A stretch of DNA of 64,000 nucleotides from Bugula neritina. Taxonomy: Eukaryota; Bryozoa; Gymnolaemata; Cheilostomatida; Bugulidae. Shown here one piece after another: positions 1-20,337 of the stretch (its first letter is position 1; the number at the start of each line of letters is the position of its first letter). The position numbers were made by a program, and so were the translations under genes. Under the pieces are notes generated by a model. The model worked only from the letters and a program-made list of their open reading frames with translations, was not told the origin of the DNA and did not search any database. Location of the stretch: positions 16,089,375 through 16,153,374 of the forward strand of contig OZ037768.1 in assembly GCA_964035545.1 (NCBI GenBank). Direction: 5' to 3'.

Positions 1-3000
1 AATGTGTGATTAGTATTAGTAAACACCCGTTAGTCCATGAAAGACTGGTACATCTTTGCACATTTCATTTGTCCCAGCTTTGTTTATTGAGAACTACAGG
101 CATGATTCAGCTAAAACCCTTAAACTAACTGATAAGCTGTATGACATACTAGATCTCAATTAGCACAGCTATTGAGTAACAATGTGACATCAATTGCAGC
201 AAAAAAGATTAGTTAATAATTGGGCTGTTTTCAACAGGTTACAGACACCTGCTTTCTATCGAGTTTCAACTTATCAATAAACATTATATATGTTGCTTCT
301 ATTTAGGCTGCTTTTGTAATATCTTAAGAAACTATTACTCATCCTCATTACCTCAGAAGATCTGTTTTCATATAGGTTAGCTAACTCTTAGCGTTGAATC
401 AATTATTCTTACAACAGGCTCAAAGTGGTTTTAATTTAGCTTCAGTTACTAAGAAAAGATCATCAACTAAAAAACAGAACAGCTAATAGAGAAGTTTTTA
501 CGTCTACAAGATTTGTAGTAATGACTACTCAATTCTATACTCAGTACTATAAAGTCACTATGTTTGGTTGAATGTGGCCAAATTGAAACCTTTTCTAGAA
601 ATACGCCTTCTTTTTTCAAAAGTTTTCCCATGAATTGCTGAAATTGCCAACAGAATAAAGACTATGCAAGCTGCTTACTCTGTAGTATGCATTCCTTCAT
701 CTAAAAAGCCATGAGACAAACAGGAAATTACATCGACGGCACAGTTTTGCTGTTTCTGCTAACCCTGTAGGTCATAATAACAAGAGATAGACATAGCCAG
801 CAAGTTGTTGACATCACTATAGTGTTCTTTTACCAGTATTGGCATGCCACGAATATTATTGCATACTTTTGCTTCATGTTATTATATAAATGAGTAGGAA
901 TTGTGTAATTTCCTCCCATCACTATTTGATACTGACTACCACTACCTGTATCACTGTAGCTTTGAGTCATTAACACAGCTTTACTGCTATGTTACATTTA
1001 AATGTACCTGGGTTGGTCACTTGGATATTAAGGCCTAATTCTCTGATATAAATGACATGCACCAACTGTTAGAAGATGATATGATACACCATTTACTACA
1101 TTGGCAAGTATGTCATGGCATTATTAACATGACTACTAGGAATGCAGAGTCTTGTTTCAATAGATGCTATCTACTCCTTGATAAAAGTGTTACCTTATTA
1201 ACTATTTCCCATATATTTGTAAAAAGCCGCTGCTTTTCCTGGCTGCCAACTTATTATTCAAAACTGAAATCAAATAATACTTTTTGCATCTATCAGGAAG
1301 CAGAAAAACAAAGTGAACCATTATGAAGAGCTGTGAAAGCAGTCAGGAAATAGGAGTCCTGAGAAACAAAGAAGTAAGAACAAAGGGTCAAACAAAGGAC
1401 TGGAAATGAATTAATCAAGCTGGAATTTGATGCACGGCCTGCATAATAATATTTACTACAATGACCAGTGGCAGATGCGTAGGCTATTGCAGTGTAGATT
1501 GCTGCAGTGGTGGATAGCCTGAGTGAACATCAAACTCACTGACAGTGATGGTATTTAGCTAATCAGTGTTTTTAGAGAGGGAAGGGTTATAGTAAAATGA
1601 ATCTTCTAATTTAGAAGAGAATTCCAGAACATATTTTTATGTTTTAGTTTCACACATGCAGCTTATGTGAAACTTTAATTGAAATTTTACTCCTGAATCG
1701 CTACATGAAATATCCAGTGCACAAATTCTGTCAACTATATAACACATTTTGAGAGCAAGATAGCATTACTGGCCATGTGATACTTTGAAGTCATCATAAC
1801 TGCATAATCATTCGAGTAGTACTATGGGCTAATAATAGGCAGTCACGGGACAACCAGTTTCTAGTAACAAACACATCACGGGACTGCTAAGAAACCATCA
1901 TGGTTACCATCATTTTTTTCGCTAATAATCATGTAACAAACCTGCAATGAGTTGCACATTGCCTTTCCAAGCTAACTCATTATGCAAGCTTCAAAGGCAG
2001 TTTGCTTTAGTTCATTTGAACAAAGCTTGAAAGTTTGACTATTTTTGGAAATGCTGGCAATAAATGTTCATGAATGAAGAGTCAGTCCTGGCTTTTTGTC
2101 AGCTGCAGAAGGATGCCATGACCTTGTCATGTGTTTCAAGGACAGCAAAGACAATGTATGCTTGGCTAGATTATTTTCTTATTGTTACTGAATACTACTA
2201 ACTGCTGCTCAGTTATCAGCAGTTAGACTGTATATAATATACACTCACGGCCAACATAGGGGGACATTATTGGTCGGGTTTACTTATTGGGCAGATAACT
2301 TCTACATTTTCTGTTCCCTAAATGAGTAATGTTGTTTTAAATTTAAAACACATCATTAAGAAATTACAGCCAAAGATAAAAAAATGAGATTAAAACTTTA
2401 TACGAAGAAATATAACGGTTATAATAGTACTCTTTTTTAAGCTGGAGTCAGCAAGAACATGTTTAATATTATCTGCTTTATTATTTCACAAACACCAACT
2501 ATCAAGTATCAACAGTTGATCATCAGTTTAGGCTTAAATATGTAGAATATGTGTAGCTTATATAAATGCAAATGATTATCCGTCACTCAACATTTTTCTA
2601 GTCTATATTACTGTCCCATTTGTATACCCTAATTATTTATCTAAAGCAGAAAAATACAGCTCAAGATTACCAAAGCCTACTACCGGACATTGCCTGCATT
2701 ACTCAGCATGTTACCATTGGTCTCTTTACAGTCTATGTAATGGTTTGCTGGAACTTGTGCAGGTTAGTGACTGGTTCAGGATTTCCTTAAAGTGTTACCT
2801 ACTTAAACTCAGCTTGTAATACTTAATGATTTCTTTTTTAATCCTGCTTGAGAATGCAGTGACATTTTGCTGTAGGCCATTACACTTGTGTACTTCTTTT
2901 TGTGATTTTGCTTTATAATAATGTATTCTTTGTTTGTGTTGAAAGAAAATAAACTCATTTTAATGATTTATGCAGTAATTTTTGTTCTGATCAATTATTG

Positions 3001-4560
3001 CTTGAATAAATTACTAAATACATCTTTTATAGTTTAAAGTGGGAAATCAAAGTTTGAAAACTATAGCCTTTATTGGTACAGCAACAGCAGTACTCGAAGG
3101 GTGGAACCTTAAGATTGACTTCATTACATTACACACATAAAGCTGTCACTTGACTTGGAAATATCTCAGCACAAAATTCTATATAGTGAACCATTAACAA
3201 AGCATAAAGTTGATAGTCTAATTATTGTAAATGTTGTATTTAAAAAACTTTGAAGTATCTTTCACTCATCGTTCAGAAGCTTTGAAGCAATTAAAGTCCT
3301 GCTACATCTATCCATGCATTCAGCGGACACTTGATGTATGTAATTCCCGGTCTTTGAGAATAAGTTGCTAGCATGGAATAGTTGTTAACATATATGACCA
3401 AATTTATGCAGTATACAAATTATTACCTTAGGGAAAAGACACTTTATTTAATATATTTTAAAGGAGAAAGAAATCTGTAGGGTTTGTATATTTTTGTGAA
3501 AAAGCATGTTTTTAAAAGAGTTTTGCACAACCAAACTTCACCTAATTATTATCATAAATTTTTACTGTATATCCTTAGCCATTTAACCAAAAGGTTTGGG
3601 AGTAGTTTTTACTGATATCACCTTCCCATCAACTTAAGGGCGTGTGCTTCACTCTATATCTATTGATTTTCCAGTCAGGTTTTTTTCTTTGGATTGCTGC
3701 TAATACTTTTCCTTCACAATATATTATGTTGCTAACTAATATAGAATAGCTAATTCACTCTAATGCATGCTACACTACAACCTCATGGTGACATTATATA
3801 ACCTTTACTCTAATAGCATTCTTTATAATTTATTGCAATTTTACTGTTGAAAGTTTCTACTTTTTAAACTTGGCATATAAAACAAGAAACTTTTCATCTT
3901 CCCTTCTTCAATTCTGTCACAATCAATAAATAATTCAATATGATTTAGTTACAACCTTCCATTATTATAAGTTATAACATCTACCAAAGATGGTAATTAT
4001 GAAAATTATAGTATAGCACAGTACTTGTGGTATATTATTGTCACTGAAGAAACGCCTTTTTTCTATTAACGCACGCATGGCAACATAATTATACTATGTA
4101 ATTTATACATCAGCAATCAAAAGTCGACATGCAAGGGCTGTTGAAGCATGGCACGGCTCGTTGCATATATATGATTATAGACTTTCATTTATCATGATAA
4201 CAGGGCGGTATGCATAAGCCTACAAGAGATGCAGCTGCGGTTGCCTATGTATAATTTACCAACATATTTTAATAACATAACCTATGCACAGCAGCTGGGA
4301 AAGGTTCGGGTGGAGAATGCTACATGACTTTATTTTGTTTTGGAAATAACAAATGTATAAATGATTCTATCTTAAAGGAATACATACTAGTTGATGAGTG
4401 CAATTCTACACTCTTAGAGGTCTTATACTTGCTAATCACTACCTGAGGGATGTCCGTCAGTTACTGTCACACATATTTTATTTGAATCTAAGTGGAAGCG
4501 CTACTGTGGAATAAGAATGTTTCAATGGTATTTCTGAGATTGATGAGTCATTATTACCTA
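1..4560. other. No supported gene (intergenic or UTR)
   Basis: AT-rich DNA with stops in all frames and only short chance ORFs. An AATAAA at 2948-2953 followed by a T/G-rich stretch could be the polyadenylation site of a plus-strand gene whose coding part lies left of the window. There is no coding evidence to back that. Confidence 0.5.
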
Positions 4561-4567
4561 ATCTATC

Positions 4568-4614
4568 TACTGTAGCAGTTTCAGGATTTGTCCTCTCACC
4601 AGCATAGAACTACT
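4568..4614 (+). repeat. Dispersed repeat fragment, copy 1
   Basis: A stretch of about 45 bases centred on GTTTCAGGATTTGTCC, followed by CTCA and a CAGCA/CAACA block. A close copy lies at 7360-7412 beside the long (TA)n tract. Two diverged copies in one window suggest an interspersed repeat family. Its class cannot be told from these fragments. Confidence 0.5.
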
Positions 4615-6600
4615 CAAAAGTAATTGATTGCATAATGGCTAATCATGGCAACACTAGAACTACATTTAGTCTCACAGTTTCCTTAGTGTGAGTTGAGAAG
4701 TTTGTAAAATTTTAGATTTCTGTAACTTCAATATTTCAAAAGATTTTTTGCAAGTTATTTATAGTGGTTCATTCAAAACTATTGCATTTCATACCAAACA
4801 TGTTGAATATGGGTTTTAAAATATATATCGCTAATCAAAAGCAGTTTATCTTTGTAGGTTAGAATAGATCACTTTACTAGCTTCCATCACGTGATGAGTC
4901 AATCTAGAAATAACCTCAATGCCTAATGCACATCTATAAGTTTATTGCTAGTGATTTATGTGAAATGCTTACTAACTTGTAGTAAATTAGCATCTAATGT
5001 AGTTAGCTTATCTCATCTAGGTAACAACAGACCTGGCCAGTCAGAAATAGTTTTTACAAACAAGTCTACAGTAGAGATACACACAAGACATCAGAGCGAC
5101 TTAGATTGTTTTAGAAAAACAAGTAAATTTGAAACCTTATACATGGAGTCTCTGATGCATGCAAAGCAAAGCTCTCAACTATACAGTTGGGGAAAAACAT
5201 TGTTATCAATTAATTATACACATGCAAAATTGATTGCAAATTTAGAGGCAGGCAAAAAAAAGGGGCTTGTGTAGTTTATTGCTACCTTTAAGTTATATTG
5301 GGAGTGGCAACCAAAACCATAGGTTAGCTTATTGGAATTCATGAAAACCTGAAAAAAAATATTTGAAGTAATACAGTATAAGAAAGATATGTCACTAAAG
5401 CAAAAAAGCAACTGAATTATTTTTATGATTCAGCACGAGATATTTACATGATCAGATATCTGTAAATCGTATTGATAACGCTCAATATCAAGTATCAATA
5501 ATTATTGCAAATTCCTTGATAAAATTGAAAAGTGTGACTAGGTTAGTATACAACTTTTCTGCACAAAGCTCATTAAGATAAAAGTCTTCATAATATAAAG
5601 TGTAGGTCATTCATCACCTTGTGTTCTATAAATGAACTGAATGAACTATATGGTCAAATTGAACATAGACATATGTAAGACATGTTGGCAGTGCAAAAGC
5701 AGTAGTCTTATATTTGTAAATAACATGGTTCAAGGTCACTGCATCATGAACAACATGTTATGTATGTAAGAATAGTTCACTTGAAATGGATGAATAGCCT
5801 ACTATAGCATAACAGCATGTAAACTAAACTTTATACTCAGCCCACTATCAGAATGTTGATTAAAACAGTTTCTTATTATACAAAATATCTTCAGGTTTTA
5901 AAATAAAATGGTCCAACCTTATTCTATGTTGAATAATGTACTCACTACTCAACATTTTGCTCTAAACTGTCAATTTTTAGGCAAACTAGCCATTAAATTA
6001 AATAACTGGAAATAATATAGCTATAATTTTTAACAGCATTAATAATGTTTTATTGATTTTTGTTTAAAATAAATCTGTTTCTGATATTAAATCTAGCTGA
6101 TGAATATATTAGCATATTTTATTGACTAACAGCATATATACTATATAGTATATCTTGATATTAAAGTCATAAATTAATGTAGCATCTTAGGCTGGCAGAG
6201 AATATTATTTTAGAGCAGTTTTTTGCATTACTTTCAATCTTAATATATGAAATGAAGTTTAATTTATTTATAGCTGTAAGTAGCCATTCTTACCCATACT
6301 TTCTCAATAATTAATATTAGCTCAGAAAAAGTTTTTGAAATGAAATCAATTGACTTGTTTAGAAAATGATGGTACTTTATTTATCTTGTTTAACATCTGT
6401 GACATAACGAGATACATTCTGAAAATATAAATTGAACTTTAGGTTACCTTATGGGTTGGTGACTTTCACAACGTAATATAACTGTTTTGTGCAGTGTCAT
6501 AATGTTGGTCAAATGTCCTGTAATTTGGGGTTATCCTCTTATAAACCAGCTTGCTAGCTATGCATATGTTATGTAGATTGTAGAAACTATAATATGGTTT
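4615..6600. other. No supported gene
   Basis: AT-rich sequence. It contains a 109-codon ORF at 4945-5274 (+) without recognisable protein features or supporting splice structure. An ORF of this length is within chance expectation for a window this size. Confidence 0.5.
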
Positions 6601-6601
6601 T

Positions 6602-6747
6602 CAACGTCTCATCCTAGTGAAAGCCCCTAATGGGAAAGATTTATATATAATTGTGGCTAAAAATCAGTTATGACTGAATGGGGATTGCACCACTCACCTT
6701 GTGTTCACTAAACCAGCCCTCTAACTACTAGACCTTGACGGCTGGCT
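6602..6747 (-). mobile_element. tRNA-derived SINE, copy 1 (diverged)
   Basis: Read on the minus strand, it has a tRNA-like head with the A-box-like run GTCTAGTAGTTAGAG. The head matches other copies at GGTYTAGKGGTTARAG. It ends in a tail with AGGGGCTTTCACTAGGATGAG, the diverged counterpart of AGGGGTTTCTCACAGGGATA in the copies at 26.9 and 30.4 kb. The B box is poorly preserved and the central part is shortened, so this is an older copy. Confidence 0.6.
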
Positions 6748-7080
6748 TTATATGAAAAATATCACAAAATAGTAATAAATTATTACAATCAAATATACCA
6801 GTCGCTGTATGCATAAATAGAAAATTTCATACACACACACAAATTTCTAAACTCAAAACAATAATAGCTAGGAGGAGAAAACTTTAGCAAGTAATAGCTT
6901 ATAGCGTAAAAGGGAAGAGAACTCTAGTTTGAGCATTGTGTTAGAAACTTTCCATTTTTATTTATTTTTATTTTGTAAAAGTTTTAGCAGTGTTAAATTA
7001 TATACTGCAGCTTGCTAAAACACTGAAAAATCTTCTTTATAGTTGAAACTAGCTTTAGCTTAGGCTAAGCTTGCTATGCT

Positions 7081-7353
<273 letters not shown>

Positions 7354-7359
7354 CTCAAT

Positions 7360-7412
7360 CTGTGTACAGCAGCTGTTTCAGGATTTGTCCCCTCATCAAC
7401 ACAGAGCAGAGT
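7360..7412 (+). repeat. Dispersed repeat fragment, copy 2
   Basis: It contains CAGCTGTTTCAGGATTTGTC followed by CCCTCATCAACACAGAG. It is related to the fragment at 4568-4614. It sits directly at the end of the (TA)n tract, an arrangement often seen where a retroelement tail seeds a microsatellite. Confidence 0.5.
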
Positions 7413-7682
7413 AGCATGGCCCACACCTTAGCAATAGTAGAAACTTATGTTTCTACTAAAGCATATTTAAAAGGTGTGTAAACTCAAGCCAGAGAGCTCA
7501 AGTGACTCTAGGAGTCACCTAGGAACCACGAGCCTCGCAAAATGCTAGCAGCTTCAGTTTGTGACTATGGTTAGAGTGCTCAATCACTTAATGTCATTGC
7601 TGAGCATAAAGTGAGAGCATTATAATATATATAGTACTTCTAATAATAAAATGAATATGCCCAGCATGATGTGTTTAATATA

Positions 7683-7688
7683 TTTATT
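7683..7688 (-). promoter_or_regulatory. Candidate polyadenylation signal of the GPCR gene
   Basis: AATAAA on the minus strand, about 60 bases after the stop codon of the receptor gene. Confidence 0.4.
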
Positions 7689-7745
7689 CATATTATGTAT
7701 GAATAAATGGTATATAAAGTTGTTATATTTTCTGTAGCTGGTCTC

Positions 7746-11378
<3,633 letters not shown>

Positions 11379-11936
11379 GATTCTCAATAATGGCTTACTT
11401 TCGTGTACGACTATTTGTGAAATGCAATAATGCTAAAATAAAAACCTTGCACACAAATTTTGAGCTGTATTCAAACTTTACTAAAATTAGTGTTTCATAA
11501 AAATTATTTTTAGCAAAAGAGTTTATGATTGTTGAACAAAATTGAGCCTCAAATTGGGTAAACATGAGCAATTGAAATTTTGCATGTTGTAGCTATGTCT
11601 AAAGTCTACAGCAAGACTGACAAATCTCCGCCTATGGGAGAAATATTTCATAATAATGTCTGAGTCTAGCCAAACATCCTTTAACAAAAGGAATGAAGTT
11701 TTATCTACATGCAGACATGCATGAAAGCGATACCTGGGCAACGTAACATAATGATACAAGCCACTTAACTATCTATAATCTCTTTAATTACAAATTAGCT
11801 CTTAGAGTGTAATCGTTTCACAAACTGTGTGCTTTACATTTGTGCAGTTCACTGTACGAAACTAGATAGTAGTGTGAGATTTTATTAAATAAAATATATA
11901 CATATCATACATATGACTCACAATCTGAAGCCCTAT

Positions 11937-15593
<3,657 letters not shown>

Positions 15594-18500
15594 ATGGAGA
15601 AGACGAAGCACAACAATGAAACTACAAGTAATGTAGCTATTGAAATTGAGGATGAAGCAACATCTAGTGGCTGTGAAAGTGACACTGGAACAGAAGTGGG
15701 AAATGAGAGCTTGACATCACTGGACTCAGCGTGTGACCAGACCATACATCAACTCAGTATAATAAATATATTAGAAATATCATCTTCGTCTGACAGTGCA
15801 GTTTCTTCTGCAGATATTGAGTCTGAGCAAGAAGAAGCAATGTCCAACGCCATGTCTTCCATCAGCAGCAGCGGCAGCCAACTAGAAAAGACTGTTAGAA
15901 TACAGAAGTTAGAAAGTGTTATTAAATCGGTGAGTCAGTTGCCATCTTTAACAGAAACGTAACTTATAAACACACAACTTCATTTGCTTAGTATGAACTC
16001 CGACTTTTCGGAATGGTCTAAAGAGAAACAAATGTTACCGGCTGTATCTCAAAAATATAGTAGAAGTGTATTGGAATCACCCAGATGTAAGTGCACAGTG
16101 ACTGTGTCTATTGGTTTTGTTGAGAAGATTTTAATCAATAATTTATAAACTAGTTAAAGTAGGTCTGTTTTAATTTCAATCACTCAAAACCACCCACAAA
16201 AATTTCAAGTAAATATATTTGTTGCTTTTTGTGATCAAACCTTACATGTACAAACTTGAACTAAATATGTGTTATATTTTGTGATCAGACCATACAAGTA
16301 CAAACTTGAAGTAAATATGTGTTGCAGAAAAAAGAACACAAGATAAATACTGCAAGGCTTCTTCAGAAACCTGGATTTCTGTCTTCCCCGAGTCACAATG
16401 CTAGTAGATTCTGCAGAAAGCCAAAGGAAAGAGCAGCAAGTGAAGGTGGCTCTCCACACCATGCTATCAGGTTAGTAACAGCTTGGCTAGTACAGAATTA
16501 AGTAGTTCTACCAGATTTCTACCACATCTATGTCTACTCAGGTTTATCACTTTATGCAATTATAAATATGGTTTCAGGAAACAACACATGTCAAAAGTTG
16601 TTTTTCAGCAATACTGATGTTTATTAGCAGTCTGAAAATGTCTCTATCTGTATGTAAGCAACTGAACTCAAAATGAACGACAATGATTAGAACCCAAATA
16701 AAAGCCAAGAACTATTTTATAGTTGTTCGGTGCACCTACATACGTACAGGAAGTAGTTTGATTAGGAAATAATAATTTTAGATATAAAATGAGAAGACGC
16801 TGCTCCCTGGCATTTTTACTATATTATAGTATACTATTACTATAATACTATTTTAGTCATAAGCTAAATTATCTAAAACCGGTGTTCAAGTGGTACAAGC
16901 ATTGAACTATAACCCCCCTACAGTTTCAGTTCAGTGGGTACAAGCTTCAGTTGCCATAACAATAACCATTTATCACTCAACAATCAGTCAAAACTCATTT
17001 ACTGCACCACCAGCTTAGTCTACTATGTATAATCTCGTCTCTCAACTTTTTCTATTTTAAAATTAACGATTGATGTATGCATAGAGTAATTATTTTTTCC
17101 CACTTAACAAACCATATAATAACATTTTACGAAGCAGTGGGCATTTCAAGTAATTCTTCTTGTCATTTATGCGGGCAAATTGTAACTGCATGTGTAACCT
17201 GACTGCCATGTGCAACAGTATACATTTGTATGCAAATGTAGGTTAGATTCTGTTTCAAAGCAAGGTTATTGATTTTAGCACATCAATTTACTTTGCAAAC
17301 ATTCAGTTAAATAGCTTCAAGCGCTGTATATATGCTGGAAGAAACACATCTCTAAACAAGCTGTTGATGAGTCTTTACTTATTGCCCATTCGTTTTGTAT
17401 ATAAGCAGCGGTCAATTATTTTTAAAATAATACAGCACATGTTGACTATTAATAACTAATAAAACCAGTGAGAATACAGAGTATCATATGAGCATAGTAA
17501 AACAGCTATATATAGAGTTGTCTTCAATAGTCACAGAGTTGTACAGATTGCAATATAATGAAATTTGGAGAATTGTTATTACCTCACAGCATACTGCATT
17601 GTACACATTTCCACAGATTTCACAAAAAGTAGAATTACATCTTTTTGTTAACTTGTTCTAATGATGCAAGAGGGAGCGGCCATGGTGTAGTGGTTAGAGT
17701 GCTGGCCTAGTAAACATGAGGTCATTGGCTTTAGTCCGAAGACTGGTGGTGATGTTAGGAAGAATATCCAGTCAGAATTACTCCTGTGCCTCATCACAAA
17801 AACTTCTTAGCTTGCTTTCCAAATCCCTTTCACCATGATAGCGACTATAAGCAAGAGAGCTTATAAGCCTATTATTTCTATTACCTATTTTAAAGTTAAT
17901 CGTTTTGGGGTTAAATGCAGGTAGACTGGTGCTCATTTCGTCTACCTTTCCATAAATAATAAAGTTCAACTTTAACGTTGTTTAAAAAACATATAAGTGT
18001 TGTAAAAAACATATGTTACTATAAATCAAATAAAAATAACTTTTTAGTACACTTTGTTGGAGTATTAGGAGTTACTTATTGGAGTTTTATTCACTATCTG
18101 AAATTACCTTCTCCTGCTTGCTATTGGCCTTATAAGATATCTCTACCACTCACGGCAATGAAGTTGTTGAATAATGGTTTACCTATGATTGTTAATACTT
18201 AAACTGAATTAATATAAATATTTTTTGAAGAACTATGCTTTGGAGAAGCATAAAAATTGGTAAATCATAAAATAATTTGAGATTTATGTGCCCAGGTATA
18301 CTTGGCTATATAATAAGGTATTTCACTGAATAGCACACAGCAAAAAGTTTTCCAAGGTAATATATAGCTACAAAGAATGATTTGACATCGTAAGCCATAA
18401 CTCATAGTCAATATTCTTTGAATAATCATAATTTACTTGATAATTGGTGATTTATATTTTTGCTTGTAACACAAATATCTTATTAATTGAGAAGTTTCAA

Positions 18501-19372
18501 TACCAACTACTAGTTGTCACCTGAAAGTATACTTAGAAATATAAAAAGTTTTGACTTGATACACACAAATAAACTTACAACTGCATTGTGAAAAACTAGA
18601 CATGGAACTCTTTTAAACAGTTGGTAGTCATAACTATTAAAAATGTTGATTTATTCTTCACCATTTTTTATGCTTCCACAGTACAACCATTAAACCAAAA
18701 GTTACTCTTTGACAACTTTGATAAACCACAGCTAAAAATTGCAGAATGATAACCAATTCATCATAAATAATTAGCTGCAAACTTATCATGGTTCTACTAT
18801 CAACTATACATGTATGCAAATGTACCTGTATTTTACATTGAGCGTGGGACTTTAATAATTGGCTTGAACTTTGACAAATCCGCCGTGACTATTGGGTGGG
18901 TAAATAACTTGCACTTAGCACTTTTATACATGCATATATTATATACTGTTCATTATAGTGCTTAGAAGATTTAGGCAAAAGTTTTGTTCACAACTAGTTA
19001 TCAACTAACTACAACTTATGTATTTGTTGTAGAATTGATTCCCCATGTCAAGTTTCAGTGACTAGCCTCAATGCAAACATAAGACTGCCAATGGACAAAC
19101 TCAGTACTAAATTGTTTGACCCTCCAGATAGGGCTTGCACATCTCTAGGAGTTATTTCTCCACGGAGAATGCAAAATGGCAGCAGTTGCTTTGGAGGTAG
19201 AAGTAAAACAGCTAAGCAGTATGTTATACACCCTGACTGGGTGAGTGAGAGCTTGTCCATAGGGAAAGTCCCTCTGACAAATAGAAGTGGGCAGGATTTC
19301 ATAGACTATATGAAGAGGTCCCAGAGTTGTCCTCCACAATCAAGAAATGTGATAACTTGGGATAATAAATAG
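15594..19372 (+). CDS. Unrecognised 272-aa protein, acidic Ser-rich N-terminus
   Basis: Three exons (15594-15929, 16328-16470, 19033-19372) join in phases 0 and 2 into 272 codons plus stop. I do not recognise the family. Residues 1-95 are rich in Ser, Glu, Asp and Thr (for example ISSSSDSAVSSADIESEQEE) and look disordered. A short basic helix-like stretch, LEKTVRIQKLESVIKS, follows. Exon 2 is basic (ARLLQKPGF, FCRKPKERAA). The last exon has LFDPPDRACTSLGVISPRRM and then YVIHPDWVSESLSIGK, which faintly recalls the end of a BRCT domain (V.P.W...S...G), but the rest of such a domain is not visible. The stop codon overlaps an AATAAA (19364-19369). An alternative exon may lie at 15992-16086. Composition and introns argue for a real protein, probably nuclear or cytoskeletal and phosphorylated; that is inference only. 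Confidence 0.6.
16221..16320 (+). repeat. 50-bp tandem duplication before exon 2 of the 272-aa gene
   Basis: Two copies with period 50 (GTGATCAAAC at 16231, GTGATCAGAC at 16281; both continue with TACAAACTTGAA and TAAATATGTGTT). The second copy runs into the splice acceptor at 16327. A shorter remnant, GTAAATATATTTGTTGC, lies just upstream. Confidence 0.85.
17672..17860 (+). mobile_element. tRNA-derived SINE, copy 2
   Basis: The head starts GGGAGCGGCCATGGTGTAG, with A box TGGTGTAGTGGTTAGAG and a damaged B-box region. The body contains GGTGATGTTAGGAAGAATAT and CTCCTGTGCCTCATC. The tail ends at GATAGCGACTATAAG. It lies in the last intron of the unrecognised 272-aa gene, in the same orientation. 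Three related copies are in this window. Confidence 0.85.
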
Positions 19373-20337
19373 GAAAGTGGCAACGTGCTCATGTATAGCA
19401 TGTAGAATTGCATAATCAGATCTTTCATGTACTTTAGTGCACACAATTTATATATTATTTATCAGTTTTTCTTACAACACTCTCAATTTGTTTCCTATTT
19501 ATAACATGTATTATTTGTTGTAACATTGGCACATGCAATATTATCAACATTCCAGCTCAAGTTTTTATATGACTTGTAAAATTAATGAATGTAGCTGATG
19601 ATTTATTGTTTCAATACAGATTTAACACAAATTTGCCGAATTAGACTGAATACTAGTGTTAATAAGAAACTATAGAATAATCTTTATAACAGCACTCATT
19701 CTATTACTTGTGGTTCATTTACTTATGCAAATGAAATGCAGTTTTAGAAAGAATTTTGAACAGGGAGTCATCTATAAATTATCTATAAATATGTTGCTAT
19801 TATTTCTAGATGCATAATTGGCTTGAAATTAAGAAGTTTCCCTAACAAAAGCAGCTTCCTAATTCAAATCTAGTCTATTTTTAGTGCACATTTAAAACTG
19901 ACTCCATTTGTTTCAACCTCAATTTCTAGAAAAAGGTCAAAAGAAATTATATTCCTAACAGTAACTATAAGATGATACATTGTTTTTTTGGGTCCAATTG
20001 TTATGCATCAGCTAAAGCAAACAAGCAAAACTTTTAATTTGCAAGTATTCAGTATTTATTTCTGTGATTTTGCTAAATATAGTTGATAACAACGTTACAG
20101 ATAAAACATAGATAAAACATTGGCTAGTTTGCATTATAGAAGTAACTGCATATATCACTGTATATTACAAGTTCTACTTAATGACTCATAGACTGATTAA
20201 AAGCTATTTACAGTACATATGATTTTACAGACTTAAATTCCGTTTGTACACATAGCTTTGTCTGTTTCTATTTATAGAAGACATACAATTATAATTTGAC
20301 AAATGAAAAACAAGTAGACTACAACTGTGATCGGTGA
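19373..20337. other. No gene; convergent 3' ends
   Basis: Gap between the 3' end of the plus-strand 272-aa gene and the 3' end of nicalin on the minus strand. It probably holds both 3' UTRs. A minus-strand AATAAA at 20055-20060 could serve nicalin. Confidence 0.5.

Noticed and set aside
4945-5274. 109-codon plus-strand ORF
   Set aside because: No recognisable domain, no splice partners, and a length expected by chance in this amount of AT-rich DNA.
16880-16945. Possible further tRNA-like SINE head
   Set aside because: GTGGTACAAGC resembles an A box, but there is no B box and no match to the SINE body.
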